Of a DNA stretch of 64,000 bases, positions 1-8,448 are shown piece after piece. This DNA comes from Bacteriovorax sp. BAL6_X (GTDB lineage: Bacteria; Bdellovibrionota; Bacteriovoracia; Bacteriovoracales; Bacteriovoracaceae), in the NCBI RefSeq assembly GCF_000443995.1, contig NZ_AUMC01000010.1, forward strand, positions 496,001 through 560,000. The letters are read 5' to 3'. Position numbers and translations under genes: made by a program. The notes below the pieces were generated by a model. The model had not been told where the DNA came from. It did not search any database and saw nothing but the letters and a program-made list of their open reading frames with translations. Positions within the stretch are counted from its first letter, which is position 1; the number at the start of each line of letters is the position of its first letter.

Positions 1-1467
1 ATTAGAACAGGACACCTTACTAGCTTTCTTAAATCTAAAAGAGATATTTCAAGTGAAGGAGCCTATTCTCAAGCAGAAGACCTCATGCACGATCTTATTC
101 ATGGTAGTGAATCCATGTTTGAAATGGAGATGTTCTTTCTTTTGCGTAGTAACTCACTAGAAGAGCTAAATTCTATGAGCGAGGCCTTTGTTAGTGAAAT
201 GCTTTCACGTGGAATCAAGGTCTTCGCAGAAGGACAGTCTCTAAGGCATTTCAAATCAGGTCTTACTTCTATCTTTAACGAGCTTATTCCTGGAGTTAAG
301 TCTCGTCTTGGTCTTAGAACGCTACCAAATAAAACAAGTCATCTTCGCTACCTCTTACCTGTAGAGAGAAGCTTTCTTATGGATGAAGGAATGGAGCTTC
401 ATGATAACTCTGGGAGGCCAATATACTTTGATCCTTTTACAGACGCTATTAAAAATAGAAATATGCTCGTAACTGGCATAAGTGGTGGTGGGAAGTCTGT
501 TTTCGTAAATAAGATTGTCCATCACCTTATTGAGGATCACCCAACTGTAATCCTTGATAAGGGAGGCTCTTTTCGTAAGCTCACAAAGTATTACGGAGGA
601 AGCAATTTAGAGCATGAATTTAATCCTTTCCAATTTAAAGACCCGATGTATCTACGCGAGATTATTCTCTCTGTTGTTGATGTAGAAAGGTTTGGAAAGC
701 TAGAAAAAGGAAAGCTTTTAAGGGCCATTAAAGAGACCCTACCTAAAAGCGAATCCTTTTTTGGTCTTATAGATAATCTAAAAGAAGATTTCCCTGAAAT
801 TGATCTCTATTTTGAAGATTTCAAAGATTATATCTGTGATGATCATATAGATACAAAGAGTATTCTATATGTTGACGTAGAAAACTATCCAAAGAGTGTT
901 ATTGCGCCAATTATCATCTTTATCTTGGAATACTTTAAAAATATTCCAGAAAAAGAAAAGATTCTCGTCTTTGATGAGTGTTGGAGCTTTCTTGGGGATC
1001 ACAGCTCATATATTGATGAATGTTTTAGGACATTTAGGAAAACAGGTGCTTTTCCTATCGCTATTTCCCAATCTTTAAAAGACTTTTCTAGTCTTGGAGA
1101 TGATCTAGCTAATTCAATAACAAATAACTGCTATTTTAAAGTCTTCTTTCCTCAAGAGATGGAAGAAAGGCACGACATCAATTCTTTTGATGTCGAAAAT
1201 ATTGGAGCCCTAGAGTTTCAAAAGGGAGTCTTCTCAGAGTGCTATCTGAAATCCACAGATAATCGTTTTAGAAAGATCATTAGAAACTACTTAACTCCCT
1301 TGGAGTTGGAGCTATTTCATACAGAAGCAGGCAAAGACAAGAAGCTTGAAAGCTTTCTTTCTAAGTTTGAAGAGTTCTTTGATTCAAGTAAAGAGGCCAT
1401 TGAGGCCTATGTGAGGTTACGACATGAAAATTTTCAAAATAACAATGTCATTTATTTTGATATTTAG
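1..1467 (+). CDS. VirB4/TraC-type conjugation ATPase (5' end outside the window)
   Basis: The frame is open from base 1, so the start codon and the N-terminal part lie outside; about 488 residues of the C-terminal, ATP-binding half are present (whole VirB4/TraC proteins are usually about 800). A Walker A motif GISGGGKS sits near residue 158 of the fragment and a Walker B stretch ILVFDECW near residue 321, followed by a sensor-like region (AISQSLKDF). These are the features of the VirB4/TraC motor that energises pilus assembly and substrate transfer at the inner membrane. It heads a tightly packed T4SS operon, and its 3' end overlaps the next gene by 44 bases. TraC versus classical VirB4 cannot be settled from this fragment. 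Confidence 0.88.
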   Translation: MRTGHLTSFLKSKRDISSEGAYSQAEDLMHDLIHGSESMFEMEMFFLLRSNSLEELNSMSEAFVSEMLSRGIKVFAEGQSLRHFKSGLTSIFNELIPGVKSRLGLRTLPNKTSHLRYLLPVERSFLMDEGMELHDNSGRPIYFDPFTDAIKNRNMLVTGISGGGKSVFVNKIVHHLIEDHPTVILDKGGSFRKLTKYYGGSNLEHEFNPFQFKDPMYLREIILSVVDVERFGKLEKGKLLRAIKETLPKSESFFGLIDNLKEDFPEIDLYFEDFKDYICDDHIDTKSILYVDVENYPKSVIAPIIIFILEYFKNIPEKEKILVFDECWSFLGDHSSYIDECFRTFRKTGAFPIAISQSLKDFSSLGDDLANSITNNCYFKVFFPQEMEERHDINSFDVENIGALEFQKGVFSECYLKSTDNRFRKIIRNYLTPLELELFHTEAGKDKKLESFLSKFEEFFDSSKEAIEAYVRLRHENFQNNNVIYFDI

Positions 1468-2122
1468 CATGAGAATAAACGCAAGTACGTTCTTTATGCC
1501 AGACAGTGATACAGCGGCCCTTGTGATGCTTGTCTCTAATACGGCGTCAACCGTTTCAAACACTCTTAAAATCCTAGAGGTCGCTAAGAAAACAAGTGAT
1601 CAGATAGATAAATATAATTTTATCGCAATGAGGCGTTATTTCATTGCTCGTCGAATCGAACAACACGTTGTCGATATCGCAGAAGCTAACAAGATGAAAC
1701 CTAAGAATCTTCAAGAGCTAAACCAAGTAATGCTTAGGCTTAAGATGAATCTACAAGGCTTAAAGAGCAATATCGACTTTATGGCAAAAGACGTTTTGGA
1801 AGCTCAAGACTTTACTGATCGGTACTGGGAGAAAGTCGTAAATTCAATGGCCGATGAACGAGAAGCTCATAATCAAGAGTTAATAAGTGCAAGCGAAGGT
1901 TCAATTAGTAAACATACGCAAAACACTGCCATGAATACGGCCCTTAATGGGAAAGTTCTATCTAAAATTAGACGAGACAACCTTGAATACCAAAAGGTTG
2001 ATCTTGGTATGAAGAAAAGCCAGACGGTCGAAAAACTTCGCCGTGAAGAATTTTATAAGAACTGGATTGGAGTTGATGGCAAAAAACAAAACGAAGCACT
2101 AACAAAAGGTGGCAAGCTATGA
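1424..2122 (+). CDS. Secreted coiled T4SS protein at the VirB5/TrbJ position
   Basis: A 232-residue protein with an N-terminal signal-like segment (about residues 1-20, ending near INAS). The rest is mostly helical and charged, rich in Lys, Glu and Gln, with no catalytic motif. Its position between the VirB4-like ATPase and the VirB6-like membrane protein, plus the helical periplasmic character, fits VirB5/TrbJ pilus-tip or periplasmic proteins, but sequence similarity is not obvious and this role is inferred from gene order. The gene starts inside the ATPase gene and its stop overlaps the next start (ATGA), which suggests translational coupling. Confidence 0.62.
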   Translation: MKIFKITMSFILIFSMRINASTFFMPDSDTAALVMLVSNTASTVSNTLKILEVAKKTSDQIDKYNFIAMRRYFIARRIEQHVVDIAEANKMKPKNLQELNQVMLRLKMNLQGLKSNIDFMAKDVLEAQDFTDRYWEKVVNSMADEREAHNQELISASEGSISKHTQNTAMNTALNGKVLSKIRRDNLEYQKVDLGMKKSQTVEKLRREEFYKNWIGVDGKKQNEALTKGGKL

Positions 2123-3495
2123 CTAGCATCATGCGTGACCTTCTTTTGGTTCAAAGCTTCAATCTAAGCACGCTTATTGAAGAATATAGGCTTTTCTTTT
2201 TAAGCCTTCTTCCAAGTGTATTTATATTGGCCGTAATCATTGAATACTTTGATCGCTTAGAGCCATTTACGTTGGTGAAGAGAGCTTTTATATCAATTCT
2301 GATTTTAACGACGGTTACAAGTGTTTATGAAAGCTCAATAGCATCATCTATGGATACAGCCGATCAAGTCCTGAGAGAGCAGAAACAGGGGAATATCCTT
2401 TTAATGGATTTCTTTGATGGTTTTAAGTATTGGGACGCAATTACGGAGGATAAGAAAAAGGACTTCTTCAAAGATCGAAACGCATTTACAGGTGCTCTAG
2501 CATTTTTGAAGTACCACATGTTTGATTCATTCGTTAATGATGGTTTCACTATAACGATTTATTTCATCACAAAGCTTTGTTTTGTGATTTTAAAAGTTGT
2601 GTATTCTCTCGTTTACTATCTTGGATATGGGCTCATTGGAATTCCATGCCTAATCTATCTATTTCCATCTATGGGAAATGTCCTTAGAGGGGCAATTCTA
2701 AGCTATTTGTGGTGCTTAATTATCCCTCACGTCCTTGTCTTTATCATCTCAATGATTGGAACAGAGATTAATAAGGGTTATGTCTCAGGGCATATCATTG
2801 GTGGCTCTATGATGGGAACGACACTACTTTTTATCCTGACTTTATTTATCGCTTTTACTCCACTCATTGGGGCCATGATTTTAACTGGAAGCGGTATCTC
2901 ACAGGCCGGTGGAATTATCGCAAGTATAGGGGCCAATTACGTGATGAATCTACCAAAGAACACCGTCAATAATGCAGCAATGATGGCAACAGGAGGCCCA
3001 CTTGGCCCAAAGGCTACATTTGCTAAAGGAATGGCCAAAGGTGGCTATCAATTTGCCAAGAAGGCTAAGATTGCAGGCATGAATAAATTTACATCAAGTG
3101 GAGGTAGTTCTCGTCCAGCACCTAATCAAGCAGAACGAATTAAGCCAACAGGTCTTGGGCATACGCATATAAAGGGTCATATCCCACCTCATGTGAACGA
3201 TTCTGATTATGTGACTCTTAAAAATTCTAATAAGTCATCAGGAGTTGACTTTATTTCAGCTCCAACAAGGAAGAACCCTGCTTATAAGTCTCAGCAGGCT
3301 CATCATATTAATCCAACACAAGCGACTAACCAGCAAAGTAATAAAAGGAGTGTAAGCAATGGAACAGTACAAAAGCATGGCAAAGTCCATCGACCACATC
3401 AAAAGACCTCTAATATATATCGCTCTAATAAGCGCGCTAACTCACGTCCTCATTCTAGGAACAGGAATATTAATCAACCACAGAGAAGACAATAA
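2119..3495 (+). CDS. VirB6/TrbL-like polytopic inner-membrane T4SS protein
   Basis: A 458-residue protein with several hydrophobic segments between about residues 20 and 290 (for example the stretches around LPSVFILAVI, FVILKVVYSLVYYLGYGLIGIP and LLFILTLFIAFTPLIGAMIL). A Gly/Ala-rich segment and then a hydrophilic, Asn/Gln/Arg/His-rich tail of about 150 residues follow. This layout is typical of VirB6/TrbL/TraG-N channel components. It starts at an ATGA overlap with the preceding gene. The last 137 bases overlap the next gene, so the tail is dual-coded. Confidence 0.72.
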   Translation: MTSIMRDLLLVQSFNLSTLIEEYRLFFLSLLPSVFILAVIIEYFDRLEPFTLVKRAFISILILTTVTSVYESSIASSMDTADQVLREQKQGNILLMDFFDGFKYWDAITEDKKKDFFKDRNAFTGALAFLKYHMFDSFVNDGFTITIYFITKLCFVILKVVYSLVYYLGYGLIGIPCLIYLFPSMGNVLRGAILSYLWCLIIPHVLVFIISMIGTEINKGYVSGHIIGGSMMGTTLLFILTLFIAFTPLIGAMILTGSGISQAGGIIASIGANYVMNLPKNTVNNAAMMATGGPLGPKATFAKGMAKGGYQFAKKAKIAGMNKFTSSGGSSRPAPNQAERIKPTGLGHTHIKGHIPPHVNDSDYVTLKNSNKSSGVDFISAPTRKNPAYKSQQAHHINPTQATNQQSNKRSVSNGTVQKHGKVHRPHQKTSNIYRSNKRANSRPHSRNRNINQPQRRQ

Positions 3496-3802
3496 GAGGT
3501 TTAGTGCTATGGAAGCGTGTTACATGGGCATGAAAGAGTTGTTTGAGAATAGTCCTACGGAGAAGCTTTTTAACAAGTCTGTTTTAAAGGACGTTAAAGA
3601 GCATACCTTTGAGATTGAAGGAATTGGACTCATAAAGCAATTAAGTGGCTTTCGTTGTGATGTTGTGGCCAAAGATAGCAAAGGTCATCGTAGTTTTAGA
3701 ATTGCCTTGGAGAAAAATGCAAGCTTTCCCCATTTCTACAAGATTGCAGATGTAAAAGAGCAAAGACTGGCTTCTCGTTATCAATGGGAGGACTCACTAT
3801 GA
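3359..3802 (+). CDS. Single-pass inner-membrane T4SS protein at the VirB8 position
   Basis: A 147-residue protein: a short cytoplasmic N-terminus, one membrane helix (about residues 17-38, PLIYIALISALTHVLILGTGILI) and a periplasmic domain of about 105 residues with two cysteines (in EACYMG and FRCDVV). An AAAGGAG-like ribosome-binding site 8-9 bases upstream supports the ATG at 3359, although it lies 137 bases inside the upstream VirB6-like gene. The topology and position between VirB6- and VirB9-like proteins suggest a short VirB8/TraE analogue, but the periplasmic domain is shorter than usual and no family motif was recognised. Confidence 0.6.
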   Translation: MEQYKSMAKSIDHIKRPLIYIALISALTHVLILGTGILINHREDNKRFSAMEACYMGMKELFENSPTEKLFNKSVLKDVKEHTFEIEGIGLIKQLSGFRCDVVAKDSKGHRSFRIALEKNASFPHFYKIADVKEQRLASRYQWEDSL

Positions 3803-4281
3803 TCTATTACATCATTACAGGACATATATTTACAATTTTCCTTTCCATGTCACACCTTACTAGCGTGAACTTTCCAAACAAAGTTCAAGACTATGTAGGA
3901 GGCCAAGAGGGAGACTTTAAGATTTATGAGCTAAATAACGGAAAAAGTCTTGTCTATGAGCCAAAGCAGAAAGGCTTTAGCCGAAACTTCATAACGTTTC
4001 TCAAAGAGGAAAAATATCATTTCAATCTGAAATACAGCGAGAACTTTTCAAACAAAGACGTTGAGATTCGTAAGGCAGAGAGATGCACTTACTTTACTCT
4101 CTTAAAAGAAACAAAGGACTATCAGCTCTTTGAGTGTCCTAAGTCTTTATTCTTTGTAAATAAGTCTAAGAGACCAGTTAAGGTCAATGAGCTAACAATT
4201 AAAACTAAGAGCTACCTATCTAAAGGGCCTCCAATCTATTTAGATGGAAAGATGATCTACTACCAAGGGCGTGCTCTATGA
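3799..4281 (+). CDS. VirB9/TraK-like periplasmic T4SS core protein
   Basis: A 160-residue protein with a signal peptide, then SVNFPNKVQDY, a KSLVYEPKQKGFSRNFITF stretch and a YHFNLKYSE strand. This order matches the N-terminal domain of VirB9/TrbG/TraK: a fitness-critical strand, a 'P....R.N..V' turn and a 'Y.F.L' strand. It is short and may hold only the N-terminal domain. The ATG at 3799 has GGGAGG 7 bases upstream and overlaps the previous stop as ATGA. An in-frame ATG at 3784 exists but would place the ribosome-binding site inside the gene. It overlaps the next gene by 4 bases. Confidence 0.65.
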   Translation: MIYYIITGHIFTIFLSMSHLTSVNFPNKVQDYVGGQEGDFKIYELNNGKSLVYEPKQKGFSRNFITFLKEEKYHFNLKYSENFSNKDVEIRKAERCTYFTLLKETKDYQLFECPKSLFFVNKSKRPVKVNELTIKTKSYLSKGPPIYLDGKMIYYQGRAL

Positions 4282-5059
4282 AGTGGTTAATTGTCTTATT
4301 TCTTCTAAATTCAAACGCTCAAGCGGGATTTAGTGAGATCCCTGCTTCAAATCGTTATCAGTATAAGAAGCCAGTTTCTAAGAAGGTGAAAAAAGAACAG
4401 TTGGGAAGAGTAAAAAGAATCAGCTTGATAAGCATACTAAGAGCTTACTTGAAAAGGATCAGGCCATCCTTGACCTATTAAAAAAGTCTGAGAAGCGAGT
4501 CATCGTCAGAAAGAAGGAAGAGAAAATCACAGCTCTTACTCGTGTACGTGGGATTATTCTAAATTCAGTTCTGGCCATGAATGTTAAGCCATCTAAGTTT
4601 ATCGTGAGAATAAATAGTGAAAGCTCGGATTTAAACGGAGCAGAACTTCGCTGTCTTGGCTTTAGCTTTGAGAAACGAGTACCTAGTCAATGTGACCTAT
4701 TGGTTATGGATGGTGAAGAATATGACGTTGATGTGGATATCTGGGACTTAGACGGTGCCGAAGGAATCATTGCTGATTACTACTACTCAGGAGAAGAGAA
4801 GACCTTTCTGACTTCTTCGTTCGCATCATTTCTAGGAGCTACCTTTGATGTGGCCAAAGGTGGAGTGAGTTCTCCTTTTGGGACATTCAATCAAAATACG
4901 GCCAAGAATAAGATCATGGACGGTCTAAGCAGTATTGCAACTAATGCCAAGAACAAGATTATCGAGTCGGGAGAGAAGAATTTAACGATCTCCTATGTGA
5001 ACTCTGGAAAAGAGGTACTTGTCTTTTTTAATAAGTCTTTAAAGCTAGGTGGAGAATAA
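4278..5059 (+). CDS. VirB10/TraB-like T4SS protein interrupted by a -1 frame change
   Basis: Two frames together make one protein. Frame 1 starts at 4278 (ATGA overlap) with a signal peptide (MKWLIVLFLLNSNAQA) and a Lys-rich linker, then drifts into unrelated sequence and stops at 4481. A second frame (-1) is open from 4382 to 5059. It encodes a coiled segment (SLLEKDQAILDLLKKSEKR) and a VirB10/TraB-like domain: TRVRGIILNSVLAMN, a GAELRCLGF strand, a C..LL strand, DVDIWDLDGAEGI, and a hydrophobic antenna-like SSFASFLGA region. The -1 frame has no ATG, GTG or TTG before 4577. A run of six A at 4389-4394 is the likely slip or error point. It could be programmed frameshifting, a real mutation or a sequence error. 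Confidence 0.66.
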
Positions 5060-5060
5060 A

Positions 5061-5618
5061 ATGAAACGAATATTATTAGGAATTTTAATTTTGAGCGTGA
5101 CCTCATGTTCAACAATGAAGAAAACCCTTATCTATAGTTCCTTGGCCGGTGGAGCAACAGGGGCCACGGCAGGAGCAATGCTAAGCCCTAACAAGGAAAG
5201 TCGTGGTGCAAACGCAGCCGTTTTTGGACTTATTGGAGCAGGACTCGCGGCTCTTGCTGGCTATGCACTTTATAAGGATGATCCTCGAAACTATAAGCTC
5301 GATCAAATGCTTATGGATAAGAAGAAAACGAATATCCCGTATGATCCAAATGCAATTGAGATAGGACTCGGAAATCTCAATATAGACGCCAATCTTAGCA
5401 AGGAAGAAGCTTATAAGGTTCCAGTTAAGGAGCTACCTGAAAAGCTTAAGGGCAAAGTAAACAGACAATTTCTAATCAAATATCAATCCAAAGAGCGTTA
5501 CGTAAAAAAAGGGAACAAAACTTTCTATATTCCAGCATTTGATGTTTACGAGCACGCTTACGGTGAAACACCTGATTCTATTAATAGCAATCCGGAAGGA
5601 GAAAACAATGAGCAATAA
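5061..5618 (+). CDS. TraV/VirB7-like lipoprotein with glycine-zipper segments
   Basis: A 185-residue protein with a clear lipoprotein signal (MKRILLGILILSVTSC; lipobox LSVTSC), so it should be anchored in the outer membrane. Two small-residue hydrophobic segments follow (GGATGATAGAML and FGLIGAGLAALAGYAL), of the glycine-zipper type, then a soluble domain. The ATG at 5061 is preferred over a GTG at 5049 because GGTGGAG lies 7 bases before it. Placed directly after the VirB10-like gene, it fits the TraV/VirB7 role of holding the outer-membrane core complex together. This assignment comes from the lipobox and position only. Confidence 0.66.
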   Translation: MKRILLGILILSVTSCSTMKKTLIYSSLAGGATGATAGAMLSPNKESRGANAAVFGLIGAGLAALAGYALYKDDPRNYKLDQMLMDKKKTNIPYDPNAIEIGLGNLNIDANLSKEEAYKVPVKELPEKLKGKVNRQFLIKYQSKERYVKKGNKTFYIPAFDVYEHAYGETPDSINSNPEGENNEQ

Positions 5619-7128
5619 AAAGCAATCAGGAGACTTTGGGCTTGGAGAGGCCTTAGTACCTGTAATTGATCTAATGTCAGAGATTCTTTTAAAGCTGAGC
5701 CAATTAATGGCCACAGGACTTGTACTTGGAATGGATAAGTATGTCTTTAAAAGAAATAATAAGAATACCATTAAGAAGATTGAAAGAGATGATCTTAAAA
5801 ATGACAGACGCACCTTGCTTGATGAAGCCATCGGTTATTCCGTAACTTCCAAAAGAATTATTATGGGCAGTGAGATTAATAAGTCAGCTCATACGGCAGT
5901 CGTTGGGGCCAGTGGTTCAGGAAAAACCGTTCTTCTTGATGCTCTTATGTTTGAAGATATGAGACAAGGAAAGCCCGTGGTCTTTATTGATCCAAAGGGC
6001 GATAACGGCTCTCTTTTAAACTTTATTAATCTTTGTAAGCTAACAGGACGGGACTTTTATGTCTTTTCTGAATACTGGAATGGCGAGGGAACTAGTGCCT
6101 TAAATCCTGTTAAGGATGGATCAAGTACAAATATAGCAGACCGTATTTTTAAGTCCTTTACTTGGAGTGAAGAGCATTACGCCCAGATTTGTCGTGATGC
6201 CATCGAGGATGCGGTTTCAATCCTTAAAAGCAAAGATGAGTTAGTTAATCTTGAAAGTATCTACAACAAGCTTATCGAAATAAGTGACCCTAAGAATAAA
6301 GAAGAAAGTCTTTATAAGCGAGATGATATTCAAGGGATTTTATCAAGGCTTAAGAAGCTTATGAGATCTGACTTTGGACAGAAGCTTAATAGGGCAGATG
6401 GGCTTAGCTTTTCTGATATCAGAAAGAGTAGTAAATGCGTCTATATCGGATTATCGGTTCTTGGCTTTGCAGAAATTGCCAGGTCTCTTGGGAAAGTGAT
6501 TTTAGGAGACATCTCATATTCAGCTTATAAAACCTATCGAGATATAACTCCCGTTAATGAGGGGCAGCTTAATAAGATGGGGCTTTATATTGATGAGCTT
6601 TCGGCTATTATTACAGATGAGTTTATCGAAATTCTAAATAAGGTAAGAGGGGCAAAGATGGAGCTTACTTTTGCCTTTCAGTCGCCAAGTGATATTGCAA
6701 AATATGACCCTGAGCTTTGTACTCAAGTCTTAGAGAATACTTCTAATTGGTTTCTTTTCAAACAGAGAATAAAAGACGGCGCAGGGTTATTTGCTGAGTC
6801 TATCGGAACGATGGAGTCAAAGAAGCAGACAATGCGAGTACAAGATGGGGAAGAGCAGGCCCAAGGATCACAGAGAACTGTTGAGGAGTTAATTGTTCAT
6901 TCCAATATCTTAAAGAATTTAAATGTGGGGCAATGTGTATTTTTAAGGCATTACCCAACAAAAGTTGATCTTCTTAACGTGAAGTATATCGACCCTAAGA
7001 TCGTCTGGGATAATGTCAAATTTATAAATAAGGAGGTAGTTATCGAAAAAGATAGTCCTAAGGAATCCAAAAAGAACAAACCTTATTCAATAAAAAAACG
7101 TAGGCCTTTGTTAGTAGAGGGTAGGTGA
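5608..7128 (+). CDS. VirD4/TraD/TraG-type coupling ATPase
   Basis: A 506-residue protein that should bring the transfer DNA to the secretion channel. It has a Walker A GASGSGKT (about residue 101), a following VFIDPKGDNGSL strand, a Walker B GLYIDELSAI (about residue 328) and the AFQSPSDI sensor. These are the features of the TraD/VirD4 coupling family. A weakly hydrophobic N-terminal segment (about residues 13-45) is the only candidate membrane anchor, shorter than the usual two-helix anchor. The ATG at 5608 has GGAAGGAG 7 bases upstream; a start at 5539 would lie deep in the lipoprotein gene. It overlaps the lipoprotein gene by 11 bases and touches the next gene. Confidence 0.88.
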   Translation: MSNKKQSGDFGLGEALVPVIDLMSEILLKLSQLMATGLVLGMDKYVFKRNNKNTIKKIERDDLKNDRRTLLDEAIGYSVTSKRIIMGSEINKSAHTAVVGASGSGKTVLLDALMFEDMRQGKPVVFIDPKGDNGSLLNFINLCKLTGRDFYVFSEYWNGEGTSALNPVKDGSSTNIADRIFKSFTWSEEHYAQICRDAIEDAVSILKSKDELVNLESIYNKLIEISDPKNKEESLYKRDDIQGILSRLKKLMRSDFGQKLNRADGLSFSDIRKSSKCVYIGLSVLGFAEIARSLGKVILGDISYSAYKTYRDITPVNEGQLNKMGLYIDELSAIITDEFIEILNKVRGAKMELTFAFQSPSDIAKYDPELCTQVLENTSNWFLFKQRIKDGAGLFAESIGTMESKKQTMRVQDGEEQAQGSQRTVEELIVHSNILKNLNVGQCVFLRHYPTKVDLLNVKYIDPKIVWDNVKFINKEVVIEKDSPKESKKNKPYSIKKRRPLLVEGR

Positions 7129-7838
7129 TGAAAGCTAGTTTTATTCCCCAAGGGGTTTATGAGGACATCATCAATATTGTCGGCCAATGGAAAGTCGTAG
7201 ACATGAAGAGTCTAAGTGAGATGTGCAACTACGATGTTGGATATCATAACCTTTTAAAGAAAGTCCGAAAGCTTGAAACGCATGGACTTATCAAAGGCGT
7301 TCTTCTCGGGAGAAAGAATAAGCATATTTATTTAACAGATAAGGGCCTTAAGTTTACTGGCCATGATTACACCTATGAGATTTGTGATGAGAATTTAACT
7401 CATGATCTGATTGTAAGTCGAGTTCTAAAAGAATTATTAAAGAACGACTCATTTATGAATGGAAGAATGTTTCATCAAATATCAGGAGATCAGCTCTTAC
7501 CAGATGCTGAGGCTAGCGTGCGTAAGGGAAGAGATATATTCAGACTTGCATTAGAGGTTGAGCTTACTCAGAAGTCACAAAATAGAGTTAAAGAAAAGTA
7601 CCGTCGTTATGCAACAGGAAGTGTCTTTACCTATGGCGTCTTTATCACCAATAAGGAGACTTTATTTAAGACTTATCGACGCTTCTTAGAGGAGATGAAG
7701 CAAGATATTCAAGAGGCCATAGTTCTAATTCTAGATAAGCAAATGACGGCAACCAAGTTTAATTATGAAAAGTCAGAGTGCTTCTATCTTAGACGAACAT
7801 TAAGCTTTAAGAGTCTTTTTGGTGATGAGAAGAGTTAA
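7128..7838 (+). CDS. Replication-relaxation (Replic_Relax) family protein
   Basis: A 236-residue protein. The first 85 residues look like a winged helix (LSEMCNYDVGYHNLLKKVRKLETHGLIKG...IYLTDKG). An HDLIVSRVLKELL helix, a PDAEAS motif and LALEVELTQKSQNRVKEKYRRYA follow. This order is that of the Replic_Relax (PF13814) family, found in mobile elements next to coupling proteins and linked to replication initiation or DNA processing. The ATG at 7128 shares one base with the coupling-protein stop; a GTG at 7125 is an alternative start. No canonical relaxase is visible between here and the integrase, so this protein and the repeats behind it are the best candidates for DNA-processing functions. 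Confidence 0.7.
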   Translation: MKASFIPQGVYEDIINIVGQWKVVDMKSLSEMCNYDVGYHNLLKKVRKLETHGLIKGVLLGRKNKHIYLTDKGLKFTGHDYTYEICDENLTHDLIVSRVLKELLKNDSFMNGRMFHQISGDQLLPDAEASVRKGRDIFRLALEVELTQKSQNRVKEKYRRYATGSVFTYGVFITNKETLFKTYRRFLEEMKQDIQEAIVLILDKQMTATKFNYEKSECFYLRRTLSFKSLFGDEKS

Positions 7839-7863
7839 TTTAGAGTCAAATGAAGTTAAACAA

Positions 7864-8003
7864 AATTCGCCCCTGCCATTTTTCTAAATGATTTCGGGCC
7901 ATTATCGAGATGATTTTTGACCTCCCTCCCTCTACCAGTTCGTGAAGGAGGTCAAAAAGTCCCTCTCTATGTCCCTAGAAAAAGAAAATGGCAGGGGCGA
8001 ATT
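7864..8003. repeat. Nested inverted repeats; candidate oriT or partition site
   Basis: The gap between the Replic_Relax gene and the AT-hook gene holds two concentric perfect inverted repeats. The outer arms are 19 bases (7864-7882, AATTCGCCCCTGCCATTTT, and its complement at 7985-8003). The inner arms are 12 bases (7914-7925, TTTTTGACCTCC, and its complement at 7947-7958) around a 21-base spacer. A C-rich tract (CCTCCCTCCCTC) runs from the inner arm into its loop. The placement inside a conjugative element, next to a DNA-processing gene and ahead of AT-hook and SSB genes, suggests oriT or a replication/partition site. A transcript could also fold into a terminator-like hairpin. The function is inferred. 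Confidence 0.6.
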
Positions 8004-8025
8004 AGAAAACAAGGAGTGATTAGTA

Positions 8026-8430
8026 ATGAATATGAATGGTGTTGAAAAAGAAGAAAGCTTAGGTGCTAGTGCGAAGCCTGTGCCTCCTAAGAAGCGCGGA
8101 AGAAAGCCTAAACATACAAAGACCGAATTCCAAATAAATCCTGACCAGACAAAGTTTTTTGTCGATCTATCAAAAGATAAGGAAAGTCTTAGCAAGGTAT
8201 TTGATCTTCTTGTAGCTACTAATAAAAAAGACTACGGCAAAGAAATTACTTTCAAAGACTTGGCCTTATTTGGAATTGACAAGATTTCATCAAAGGACAT
8301 TGAGAAGGTCCAAGAAGGTAGCCTAAGTAAAAGAGAATTACTGGAAAGGGCTTGGGAAGAATTCAATAAGAAGAATAAGCAAAGCTTATCCTTTGATGAT
8401 TTCTTACTTAAGAAGGTTGGAATTAATTAA
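8026..8430 (+). CDS. AT-hook DNA-binding accessory protein of the conjugative element
   Basis: A 134-residue basic protein. Residues about 21-31 read PPKKRGRKPKH, an AT-hook (RGRP-like) that binds the minor groove of AT-rich DNA. The rest is helical and charged, ending in SLSFDDFLLKKVGIN, and was not recognised. It starts at 8026 (AAGGAG about 10 bases upstream; a second ATG lies at 8032), 23 bases after the outer inverted repeat, so it may bind that site. Its position before the SSB, Xis and Int genes suggests a relaxosome or replication accessory role, which is inference. Confidence 0.55.
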   Translation: MNMNGVEKEESLGASAKPVPPKKRGRKPKHTKTEFQINPDQTKFFVDLSKDKESLSKVFDLLVATNKKDYGKEITFKDLALFGIDKISSKDIEKVQEGSLSKRELLERAWEEFNKKNKQSLSFDDFLLKKVGIN

Positions 8431-8448
8431 GAGAAGGAGAATTAAAGA

